NCBI GenBank assembly: GCA_934385475.1
Contig: CAKRPS010000058.1
Coordinates: forward strand, 1-12,512
Direction of reading: 5' to 3'
DNA from: an uncultured Lachnospiraceae bacterium
Lineage (GTDB): Bacteria > Bacillota > Clostridia > Lachnospirales > Lachnospiraceae
Length of the DNA: 12,512 nucleotides
A program made the position numbers and the translations under genes. Shown here piece by piece: positions 7,106 to 12,512 of the stretch; the stretch's first letter is position 1; the number at the start of each line of letters is the position of its first letter. The notes beneath the pieces are model-generated. The model had not been told where the DNA came from. It saw only the letters and a list, made by a program, of their open reading frames with translations, and searched no databases.

Positions 7106-7221
7106 AGATATCCTCATTCCTTTTGTTGTTTTGTTTCTGAATAGTCACATAGTATTTTAGCATATTCTAACGTAGAAATCTGTATTTTTCGTATTTTAAG
7201 GCTTTCTTTTGGGATGCAGAC

Positions 7222-7250
7222 TTGTATTTCAACCTATTATTTAGTAAAAT
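7222..7250 (+). promoter_or_regulatory. Sigma-A promoter for the ecf-truA operon
   Basis: TTGTAT (7222-7227) and TAAAAT (7245-7250) are 17 bases apart. Transcription would start near 7257, about 44 bases before ecfA1. The intervening minus-strand gene and the terminator cut this operon off from the ribosomal promoters, so an independent promoter is expected. Confidence 0.6.
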
Positions 7251-7300
7251 AGGCGAAGAAACAGGAACATTGTAAACCAAAACGGAAATAAGGGTGACAA

Positions 7301-8164
7301 ATGGGCATTATAAAGACAAATAATCTTGTTTTTGAATATATCAGACGTGATGAAGAAGGAAATGTAGAGGGAATCACGCGGGCGGTAGACGATGTCAGTC
7401 TGGATGTGGAGCAGGGAGATTTTGTGGCCATTCTGGGACATAACGGTTCCGGCAAATCGACGCTTGCAAAGCATATCAATGCGATCCTGTATCCCACAGA
7501 GGGAACGGTATGGGTTGATGGCATGAACACGCAGGATGAGAATCGTATCTGGGATATCCGTCAGGAAGCGGGAATGGTTTTTCAGAATCCGGACAATCAG
7601 ATCATTGGACAGGTGGTCGAGGAGGATGTCGGCTTTGGTCCTGAAAATATGGGAATTCCCACACCGGAAATCTGGAGACGGGTAGAAGAGAGCCTCAAGG
7701 CTGTCGGGATGTATGAGTACAGAAAGCATTCGCCCAACAAGCTCTCCGGCGGACAGAAGCAGAGAGTGTCCATAGCGGGCGTGATCGCGATGCACCCGAA
7801 ATGCATCATCATGGACGAGCCGACGGCAATGCTGGATCCCAACGGACGTAAAGAAGTGATCCGGGCGGCAAGAGCGCTCAACGATGTCGAGAAAATTACG
7901 ATCGTACTGATCACACATTATATGGAAGAGATCATTCATGCCAATAAGGTTTTTGTAATGGACAAGGGGAAAGTTGCCATGCAGGGAACGCCGCGGGAGA
8001 TCTTTTCACAGGTTGAAAAACTCAAACGACTGCGGCTGGATGTACCGCAGGTGACGCTGCTCGCACATGAACTGAAAAAGAGCGGTCTGGATCTGCCGGA
8101 TGGGATTCTGACAAGGGAGGAGCTTGCGGAAGCACTGCTGAAGATCAGAAATAAGCATAATTAA
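7301..8164 (+). CDS. ecfA1: ECF transporter energy-coupling ATPase EcfA1
   Basis: A 287-residue ABC ATPase. Walker A is GHNGSGKST (46-54) and the Q-loop is VFQNPDNQ with Q95. The ABC signature is LSGGQKQR (148-155), Walker B with the catalytic glutamate is CIIMDEPT (E173), the D-loop is AMLDP, and the switch histidine is H206. The AMLDP D-loop and the FQNPDNQ Q-loop are typical of the EcfA1 (CbiO1) paralogue. It pairs with EcfA2 as a heterodimer that powers vitamin or metal uptake through EcfT and exchangeable S components. The ribosome binding site AAGGGTG precedes the ATG. EcfA2 begins 16 bases after its stop. The C-terminal part (about 230-287) is the usual EcfA extension. Confidence 0.95.
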   Translation: MGIIKTNNLVFEYIRRDEEGNVEGITRAVDDVSLDVEQGDFVAILGHNGSGKSTLAKHINAILYPTEGTVWVDGMNTQDENRIWDIRQEAGMVFQNPDNQIIGQVVEEDVGFGPENMGIPTPEIWRRVEESLKAVGMYEYRKHSPNKLSGGQKQRVSIAGVIAMHPKCIIMDEPTAMLDPNGRKEVIRAARALNDVEKITIVLITHYMEEIIHANKVFVMDKGKVAMQGTPREIFSQVEKLKRLRLDVPQVTLLAHELKKSGLDLPDGILTREELAEALLKIRNKHN

Positions 8165-8180
8165 GGAAGGTTTTGATGCC

Positions 8181-9026
8181 ATGTCTTTGATATTGGATCA
8201 TGTAAATTACACATATGGTGACGATACAGCACTGGCTGTGCATGCCCTGAAGGATGTCAATCTGGTAATACCAGACGGACAGTTTATCGGTCTGATCGGT
8301 CATACCGGTTCCGGAAAGTCCACTCTGGTACAGCATCTGAATGGCCTTTTGAAACCGACAAGCGGAAATATTTATTTTAACGGCGAAGATATCCACGCCG
8401 AAGGATATGATAAGAAGAAGCTGAGAAGCAAAGTGGGTCTTGTATTTCAGTACCCGGAGCATCAGCTTTTTGAAGTAGATGTCTTTACGGATGTCTGCTT
8501 TGGTCCCAAAAATCTGGGCTTGTCGAAGAAAGAGACGGAACTCAGAGCTTATGCGGCACTGAAGCAGGTTGGGCTTGAGGACGAGTTCTTTTATCAGTCC
8601 CCCTTTGATCTGTCCGGTGGACAGAAGAGAAGGGTCGCCATAGCGGGCGTTCTGGCAATGAAGCCTGATATACTGGTTCTGGATGAGCCGACGGCGGGAC
8701 TTGACCCCAAAGGAAGGGATGAAATTCTTGATCAGGTTGCCAAACTGAAACGGGAAACCGGAATTACAGTCATTCTGGTGTCTCACAGTATGGAGGACGT
8801 AGCGAAATACGTCGACCGCATTATCGTGATGAACCAGGGAAGCGTAATGTATGACGATGCACCAAAGCAGGTTTTCGCCCACTATAAGGAGCTGGAAGCG
8901 GTTGGACTGGCAGCACCACAGGTTACGTACATCATGCAGGATCTCAAGGCAAAGGGATTTCCGGTGAGAACGGATGTTACGACGATAGAAGAGGCGAAGC
9001 AGGAAATCCTGCAGGCTTTTGCCTGA
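8181..9026 (+). CDS. ecfA2: ECF transporter energy-coupling ATPase EcfA2
   Basis: A 281-residue ABC ATPase, paralogous to its upstream neighbour. Walker A is GHTGSGKST (40-48) and the Q-loop is VFQYPEHQLF (Q90). The signature is LSGGQKRR (144-151), Walker B is ILVLDEPT (E169), the D-loop is AGLDP, and the switch histidine is H202. The FQYPEHQLFE and TAGLDP segments mark the EcfA2 (CbiO2) type. The ribosome binding site GGAAGG lies about 11 bases before the ATG. A second ATG 5 bases upstream is out of frame. The heterodimer sits on the cytoplasmic face and contacts the coupling helices of EcfT. The tail of the gene overlaps a strong inverted repeat (9006-9036). Confidence 0.95.
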   Translation: MSLILDHVNYTYGDDTALAVHALKDVNLVIPDGQFIGLIGHTGSGKSTLVQHLNGLLKPTSGNIYFNGEDIHAEGYDKKKLRSKVGLVFQYPEHQLFEVDVFTDVCFGPKNLGLSKKETELRAYAALKQVGLEDEFFYQSPFDLSGGQKRRVAIAGVLAMKPDILVLDEPTAGLDPKGRDEILDQVAKLKRETGITVILVSHSMEDVAKYVDRIIVMNQGSVMYDDAPKQVFAHYKELEAVGLAAPQVTYIMQDLKAKGFPVRTDVTTIEEAKQEILQAFA

Positions 9027-9116
9027 TTTGCAGGATTTATGTCATAATATTTCAACCGCGGGATTTGTGTCTGCGCACATTTGACACAAACTCGCCATGC
9101 GCAAAAAGCGTGCGCA
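9006..9116 (+). promoter_or_regulatory. Structured ecfA2-ecfT junction with three TGCGCA palindromes
   Basis: Three structures are visible. First, ATCCTGCAGGC (9006-9016) folds over TTTT onto GCCTG (9021-9025) and CAGGAT (9031-9036) with a 5-base bulge, covering the ecfA2 stop. Second, TTTGTGTC (9064-9071) pairs exactly with GACACAAA (9083-9090). Third, the self-complementary hexamer TGCGCA occurs at 9072-9077 (in the loop of that hairpin), 9098-9103 and 9111-9116. The last two can form a hairpin just before the ecfT ribosome binding site, and the first can pair with either. There is no T tract. A role in setting the ecfA:ecfT ratio is plausible but inferred. Confidence 0.5.
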
Positions 9117-9132
9117 GAAATGAGGAACAAAA

Positions 9133-9933
9133 ATGATTCGAGATATTACACTGGGCCAATATTATCAGACAGAATCTGTCATCCATAAATTGGACCCGCG
9201 CGTAAAGCTGGTTGCAACAATCTGCTTTATCATATCTTTATTTGTAGTAAAAAGCTGGATCGGCTATGTTCTGGCGGCAGCATTTCTGGTGACGATGATC
9301 AAATTGTCCAGAGTACCCTTTAAATTTATGGTAAAGGGAATGAAAGCGATTGTTTTTATATTGATCATCACGGCAGTATTTAATCTGTTCCTGACACCGG
9401 GAGAAACGCTGGTGACTGTATGGAGATTTACGATTACAAAAGAAGGTTTGCAGACGGCGGTTATGATGGCAATCAGATTGTCATTTCTGATCATCGGGTC
9501 TTCGGTAATGACCCTGACTACCACGCCGAACAGTCTTACGGATGGTCTGGAGAAGCTGATGAAGCCGCTGAAGTATCTCAAGGTACCGGTACATGAGATC
9601 GCGATGATGATGTCGATTGCACTGCGTTTTATTCCGATCCTTCTGGAAGAGACGGACAAGATCATGAAGGCGCAGATTGCAAGAGGGGCAGATTTTGAAA
9701 GCGGCAATCTGATTAAGAAGGCGAAGGCGATGGTGCCGCTTCTGGTACCGCTGTTTATCTCTGCTTTCCGAAGGGCGAATGACCTTGCAATGGCAATGGA
9801 GGCAAGATGCTACCGTGGAGGGGAAGGACGTACAAAGATGAAACCTCTTGTTTATAAGCAGAGAGACTATGTTGCCTATGGAGTGCTGATCGCATATTTT
9901 GCGGCCTGTGTGCTGATCCGGATACTTACTTAG
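9133..9933 (+). CDS. ecfT: ECF transporter transmembrane subunit EcfT
   Basis: A 266-residue integral membrane protein. It begins IRDITLGQYYQTESVIHKLDPRVKL, the family's N-terminal signature. Several hydrophobic helices follow (about 25-55, 72-88, 108-128, 155-170, 200-212, 246-264). The two cytoplasmic coupling motifs are present: QIARGADFES (181-190) and AMEARCYRGGEGRT (221-234). In the second the third residue is Cys rather than Gly. These helices dock in grooves of EcfA1/A2 and transmit ATP hydrolysis to the S component. TGAGGA precedes the ATG at normal distance. No S-component gene is in the window, so this is a group II, shared-module transporter. Confidence 0.94.
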   Translation: MIRDITLGQYYQTESVIHKLDPRVKLVATICFIISLFVVKSWIGYVLAAAFLVTMIKLSRVPFKFMVKGMKAIVFILIITAVFNLFLTPGETLVTVWRFTITKEGLQTAVMMAIRLSFLIIGSSVMTLTTTPNSLTDGLEKLMKPLKYLKVPVHEIAMMMSIALRFIPILLEETDKIMKAQIARGADFESGNLIKKAKAMVPLLVPLFISAFRRANDLAMAMEARCYRGGEGRTKMKPLVYKQRDYVAYGVLIAYFAACVLIRILT

Positions 9934-10008
9934 TGAGGGAGATTGCAGGTTTGACGAAATCACCTGGTTGCGGAATGATCCGGAGAACCAGTGCAGAGGT
10001 ATGGATCG

Positions 10009-10746
10009 ATGAAAAGAGTGATGCTGACGGTAGCCTATGACGGGACAAACTACCATGGATGGCAGATACAATCAAATGGAGAAACAATAGAAGGTGTCTT
10101 GAACAGATGCCTTTCTTCTCTTATGGGAGAAAAAATCGAGGTCAGTGGTGCGAGCCGCACGGATTCGGGTGTGCATGCCATGGGAAATCTGGCAGTTTTT
10201 GATACGGAGAGCAGTATTCCGGCAGATAAGATATCGTATGCGCTGAACCAGAGGCTGCCGGAGGATATCCGGATCCAGAAGTCGCAGGAGGTTGCAGCGG
10301 ACTTTCATCCGAGATTCTGTGCAACCAGAAAAACCTACGAGTACCGGATTTATATGGCACCTTTCCCGATGCCGCTCAGAAGACTGTATGCACATTACAC
10401 CTATGTGCCATTAGACATTGAGAGAATGAACGCTGGTGCGGCCTATCTGGTGGGAGAGCATGACTTTGAGAGCTTTTGCAGCGTGGGGGCACAGGTGGAG
10501 ACTATGGTCAGACAGGTGGATGAAATCCATGTGGAAAAGCAGGAAAATGAAATTGTGATCCGTGTGGCAGGAAGAGGATTCCTCTATAATATGGTACGCA
10601 TTATAGCAGGGACGCTGATGGAAGTAGGGAGAGGGCAACTGGAGCCGGAAGATGTGCAGACGATCCTGAACCAAAAAGACAGGCAGGCTGCCGGACCGAC
10701 AGCACCTGCCTGTGGATTAACTTTAGTGGGCTATGAATTCCTCTAA
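10009..10746 (+). CDS. truA: tRNA pseudouridine(38-40) synthase TruA
   Basis: I place the start at the ATG at 10009 (MKRVMLTVAYDGTNYHGWQ), with GAGG 9 bases upstream. An in-frame GTG at 9991 would add six residues not usual in the family. The product has 245 residues. The catalytic aspartate is D52 in GASRTDSGVHAMGN. The conserved CATRKTYEYRI, GEHDFESFC and GRGFLYNMVRIIAGTLMEVGRG segments follow. TruA isomerises uridines 38-40 in the anticodon arm of many tRNAs. The gene lies 75 bases after ecfT with no terminator between, so it is probably co-transcribed, as in other Firmicutes. Its stop codon overlaps the stop of the minus-strand remnant by a few bases. Confidence 0.95.
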   Translation: MKRVMLTVAYDGTNYHGWQIQSNGETIEGVLNRCLSSLMGEKIEVSGASRTDSGVHAMGNLAVFDTESSIPADKISYALNQRLPEDIRIQKSQEVAADFHPRFCATRKTYEYRIYMAPFPMPLRRLYAHYTYVPLDIERMNAGAAYLVGEHDFESFCSVGAQVETMVRQVDEIHVEKQENEIVIRVAGRGFLYNMVRIIAGTLMEVGRGQLEPEDVQTILNQKDRQAAGPTAPACGLTLVGYEFL

Positions 10747-10997
10747 AGGTATTCGCAGCGGAAGTCTGTAAAGACAGCGGTATTTTCCCCGATCAGATAA
10801 AAGTGGTACTCCAGAGGGTCAGCCGTGACGAGAAGTCCGGTACAGTTTTCCGTAAGGGAAAAGACAGCCAGTGTATGCTTTGCGGTACCGATGTTGATTT
10901 TCAGAACCGCTTCGCAGCCTTCGGCACCGGTCCGGATAGCCAAGTCATAGTGCTGCATTTCATCCATATAGAGAGTCAACATCCTCCAGGGTGACAT
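10743..10997 (-). pseudogene. Gene remnant resembling the C-terminal domain of GH43 glycosidases
   Basis: The minus-strand frame has about 84 codons from the ATG at 10997 (99 from an ATG at 11042 lacking a ribosome binding site). Codon choice is good (ATC, ACC, GAA, CTG), and the frame has the alternating pattern of a beta-sandwich. The segments LTLYMDEMQHYDLAIR, EAVLKINIGTAKHT and ADPLEYHFYLIG resemble, from memory, the C-terminal concanavalin-like domain found behind GH43 beta-xylosidase/arabinofuranosidase domains. That domain normally continues past 'YLS' into a conserved Gly-rich strand, but here the frame stops at CEYL. No catalytic domain lies upstream. I therefore read it as a fragment truncated at both ends. 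It could instead be a small intact gene of unknown function. The homology is unverified. Confidence 0.4.
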
Positions 10998-11021
10998 CCG
11001 TTCCGTGCTACGCACTCCCAC

Positions 11022-11144
11022 AATCCTACCCAATATTCGCATATCGTGGGATTATCATCCCACTTTTATGCTCATATCGGGGCGGGTCTCAAGGTCATGC
11101 ACCCACTTATGAGTAAGCTCATGTAGGATTAGACCTTTTGCCCC
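11022..11144. repeat. Compact structured intergenic element, possible ncRNA or dispersed repeat
   Basis: Between the remnant and the rplM promoter lies a dense set of inverted repeats. GGGGC (11079-11083) with GCCCC (11140-11144), and GGTCT (11085-11089) with AGACC (11131-11135), form one composite stem. ATGAG (11109-11113) with CTCAT (11118-11122) forms an inner hairpin with a 4-base loop. AATCCTAC (11022-11029) is exactly complementary to GTAGGATT (11123-11130). The last pairing crosses the GGTCT/AGACC stem, so it would need a pseudoknot or a switch. The terminator hairpin 11046-11063 is nested within. No open reading frame or tRNA signature is present. I do not recognise it as a known RNA family. 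Confidence 0.45.
11046..11067 (+). terminator. Probable rho-independent terminator (truA operon)
   Basis: GTGGGAT (11046-11052) pairs exactly with ATCCCAC (11057-11063) over the loop TATC, followed by TTTTAT. It is the first plausible plus-strand terminator after truA, about 300 bases downstream. Read-through across the antisense remnant would therefore be expected. The T tract is short. Confidence 0.55.
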
Positions 11145-11276
11145 TGACATCAATAGTATAAGAAGGTTTTGGAGGACGGCACAATACAAGAATTGCGATA
11201 TTGTGTTAAAAAAAGAAGATTTGAAAGGAAACTTCCGGGGAGCAAAAATTTATGTGGGGTAAACGCGAGAAATAAG
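11145..11276 (+). other. Intergenic stretch without a gene
   Basis: A/T-rich sequence between the structured element and the rplM promoter. The only structure I see is CACAATA (11180-11186) paired with TATTGTG (11199-11205), followed by TTAAAAAAAG. The A run is on the wrong strand side for a plus-strand terminator. No convincing frame or additional promoter is seen. Confidence 0.5.
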
Positions 11277-11305
11277 TTGACACGCGGGGTACCGTATAAT
11301 ATAAT
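11277..11305 (+). promoter_or_regulatory. Consensus sigma-A promoter for rplM-rpsI
   Basis: TTGACA (11277-11282) and TATAAT (11300-11305) are both perfect, with a 17-base spacer (11283-11299). Transcription would begin near 11312, leaving a leader of about 195 bases before the rplM ATG. It is the best promoter in the window. Confidence 0.92.
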
Positions 11306-11325
11306 GTTCAAGTGTGACAAAGTAA

Positions 11326-11397
11326 GAAAATGCTGAGCCAAAGCCCCGGCAAAGCATTTTATATAGGTAATACATCGGCATTTTCTCAGTGCTGATG
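11326..11397 (+). promoter_or_regulatory. rplM leader with mutually exclusive helices
   Basis: AAAATGCT (11327-11334) pairs exactly with AGCATTTT (11353-11360), with an inner GCC/GGC stem (11337-11339 with 11348-11350). Alternatively GAAAATGC (11326-11333) pairs exactly with GCATTTTC (11378-11385). That second partner also lies inside a third hairpin, CATCGGCA (11373-11380) with TGCTGATG (11390-11397, one G-U). Only some of these can form at once. Firmicutes are known to have ribosomal-protein leaders upstream of rplM. Whether this is that family (L13 leader) I cannot verify from memory. Confidence 0.55.
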
Positions 11398-11506
11398 AAA
11401 CAAACCGTTGTCCCTGGTTTTGACATGTGGCCGGACATCTGCATGGATAGATCGAAAGGATGACACAGAAAGTCGAAAGACGATTAGTTACTATGGAGGT
11501 ATTATA

Positions 11507-11935
11507 ATGAAGACTTTTATGGCTAGCCCAGCTACCATTGAGAGAAAATGGTATGTAGTTGATGCGACAGATATGACACTCGGACGTTTGGCATCTGAGG
11601 TTGCAAAGGTGTTAAGAGGTAAAAATAAGCCGATTTTCACTCCTCACATTGACACAGGTGATTATGTGATCGTTGTGAATGCAGCAAAGGTTAAAGTAAC
11701 AGGAAGAAAGTTAGATCAGAAGATTTATTATCATCACTCTGACTATGTTGGTGGAATGAAAGAGACCACACTCAGAGAAATGTTGAATAAGCATCCTGAA
11801 AGAGTAGTTGAGTATGCGGTAAAGGGTATGCTTCCGAAGGGACCTTTGGGAAGACAAATGTACACGAAGCTTCATGTATATGCCGGACCGGAGCATCAGC
11901 AGGCAGCACAGAAGCCGGAAGTATTAACATTTTAA
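11507..11935 (+). CDS. rplM: 50S ribosomal protein L13 (uL13)
   Basis: The start is fixed at 11507 by GGAGGT 6 bases upstream. The frame can be extended 33 codons upstream, but that part is leader sequence unlike L13. The product has 142 residues, the exact family length. Conserved segments are [62 protein letters not shown] and [14 protein letters not shown], ending [20 protein letters not shown]13 is an early-assembly 50S protein. It is paired with rpsI 29 bases downstream, as in nearly all bacteria. Confidence 0.97.
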   Translation: MKTFMASPATIERKWYVVDATDMTLGRLASEVAKVLRGKNKPIFTPHIDTGDYVIVVNAAKVKVTGRKLDQKIYYHHSDYVGGMKETTLREMLNKHPERVVEYAVKGMLPKGPLGRQMYTKLHVYAGPEHQQAAQKPEVLTF

Positions 11936-11964
11936 TTCACAGGGACTGAAAGGAGAAAATAATA

Positions 11965-12363
11965 ATGGCTAAAGCAGCAGCAAAATATTATGGAACCGGT
12001 AGAAGAAAAAAATCTATCGCTAGAGTTTATTTGGTACCCGGTAAGGGCGAAATCACAATCAACAAGAGAAGCATTGATGATTACTTTGGATTAGAGACAC
12101 TGAAGGTTATCGTTCGTCAGCCTCTGACAGCTACAGAGACAGCTGACAAATTTGATGCAATCGTTACCGTAAAGGGTGGCGGATATACAGGACAGGCAGG
12201 TGCCGTAAGACATGGTATCGCAAGAGCATTGCTTCAGGCAGATCCGGATTACAGACCGACCTTAAAGAAGGCTGGATACCTGACAAGAGATCCTCGTATG
12301 AAAGAAAGAAAGAAGTACGGTCTCAAAGCAGCTCGTCGCGCTCCGCAGTTCAGCAAGCGATAA
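11965..12363 (+). CDS. rpsI: 30S ribosomal protein S9 (uS9)
   Basis: The protein has 132 residues, starting [23 protein letters not shown]. Conserved S9 segments are [38 protein letters not shown], and the basic tail [24 protein letters not shown]. The invariant C-terminal Lys-Arg of the tail contacts the P-site tRNA anticodon stem. The ribosome binding site AAAGGAG lies upstream of the ATG. It is co-transcribed with rplM and ends 25 bases before the terminator stem. Confidence 0.97.
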   Translation: MAKAAAKYYGTGRRKKSIARVYLVPGKGEITINKRSIDDYFGLETLKVIVRQPLTATETADKFDAIVTVKGGGYTGQAGAVRHGIARALLQADPDYRPTLKKAGYLTRDPRMKERKKYGLKAARRAPQFSKR

Positions 12364-12388
12364 TCTACAGCTTAAAAATGCTAAAAAA

Positions 12389-12419
12389 GCCCGGAAATAT
12401 GACATTTCCCGGGCTTTTT
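12389..12419 (+). terminator. Rho-independent terminator of rplM-rpsI
   Basis: GCCCGGAAAT (12389-12398) pairs with ATTTCCCGGGC (12404-12414) with one bulged C, over the loop ATGAC. It is followed by TTTTT (12415-12419) and preceded by an A run. It also serves as the apparent landing site of the group II intron that starts three bases after the T run. Confidence 0.92.
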
Positions 12420-12422
12420 CTA

Positions 12423-12512
12423 GTTTGCGCGCCATGGGCGCGCTCTAACGGGTGTAAGTCCCGAACACGCCCAGATAGTGGGAAGTGTATAGCCGAACAG
12501 CAAGGGTGTCCA
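12423..12512 (+). mobile_element. 5' end of a group II intron, probably bacterial class C (cut by window edge)
   Basis: From G12423 the sequence begins GTTTGCGCGCC, close to the GUGYG intron start. GCGCGCC (12427-12433) pairs exactly with GGCGCGC (12437-12443) over ATG. The block GGGTGTAAGTCCCGAAC (12450-12466) and the ending CAAGGGTGTCC (near 12501-12511) match, from memory, the 5' domain I of class C introns such as the Oceanobacillus iheyensis intron. Class C introns characteristically insert just after rho-independent terminators, and this one starts three bases after the rpsI T tract. The reverse transcriptase, domains II-VI and the 3' junction lie beyond the window, so mobility cannot be judged. 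The exact first base could be off by a few. Confidence 0.85.

Noticed and set aside
9991..10008. GTG start for truA
   Set aside because: The family starts at MKRV..., and the ribosome binding site spacing fits the ATG at 10009.
10803..10994. Plus-strand 63-codon frame opposite the GH43-like remnant
   Set aside because: It has no ribosome binding site and is out of step with the better codon pattern of the minus frame, so it is a shadow.
11079..11144. tRNA-like acceptor stem (GGGGC...GCCCC)
   Set aside because: There is no T-loop GTTCRA motif, no D-loop and no CCA-type end, and the inner stems do not make a cloverleaf.
11335..11352. Resemblance of GCCAAAGCCCCGGC in the rplM leader to the c-di-GMP-I riboswitch core
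   Set aside because: The second conserved half of that aptamer and its tetraloop receptor helix are absent.
11420..11448. Second promoter with perfect TTGACA before rplM
   Set aside because: At 17-base spacing the -10 would be ATGGAT, a poor match. The upstream promoter is perfect.
11408..11506. Upstream extension of the rplM frame by 33 codons
   Set aside because: It has no ribosome binding site, does not resemble L13, and lies in the structured leader. GGAGGT fits 11507.
1..12512. CRISPR array, toxin-antitoxin pair or defence system
   Set aside because: No regularly spaced repeats and no such genes are seen. Apart from the intron end, the remnant and the peptidase, the content is housekeeping.

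Overview
The window reads as a chromosomal housekeeping region of a Gram-positive Clostridia member, most likely Lachnospiraceae. This rests on gene order (secY-adk-map-KOW gene-infA-rpmJ-rpsM-rpsK-rpsD-rpoA-rplQ, then ecfA1-ecfA2-ecfT-truA, then rplM-rpsI), strong AGGAGG-type ribosome binding sites, a zinc-lid adenylate kinase, and an enlarged L17 of a kind I associate with this family. The species cannot be named from the sequence alone.

Positions 1-6062 (+) are the distal spc and the alpha ribosomal operons: the 3' end of secY, adk, map, a small KOW-domain gene, infA, rpmJ (37 codons), rpsM, rpsK, rpsD, rpoA (GTG start) and rplQ. Together they supply protein export, nucleotide balance, N-terminal Met removal, translation initiation, ribosome assembly and the RNA polymerase alpha subunit. 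Internal promoters are visible before rpmJ and, less certainly, before infA and rpsM. The 276-base rpmJ-rpsM gap carries overlapping hairpins and a 21-base perfect palindrome. A bidirectional terminator (6077-6103) closes the operon.

Positions 6128-7105 (-) hold a membrane-anchored M15-type peptidase, convergent with rplQ, that separates the ribosomal genes from the ECF genes. Positions 7222-10746 (+) hold ecfA1-ecfA2-ecfT-truA behind their own promoter. They encode the energising module of a group II ECF vitamin/metal transporter plus a tRNA pseudouridine synthase. No substrate-binding S component is present.

Positions 10743-11276 are the accessory-looking part. There is a minus-strand coding remnant that resembles the C-terminal domain of GH43 glycosidases, abutting the truA stop codon. 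It is followed by a terminator and a compact block of inverted repeats (11022-11144) whose helices cross one another. Positions 11277-12419 (+) are rplM-rpsI, driven by a consensus sigma-A promoter, with a ~195-base leader that can fold in mutually exclusive ways and a strong terminator.

The last 90 bases (12423-12512) look like the 5' end of a group II intron of bacterial class C. It sits directly after the rpsI terminator, which is the classic target of that class. Its reverse transcriptase, if present, would lie beyond the window.
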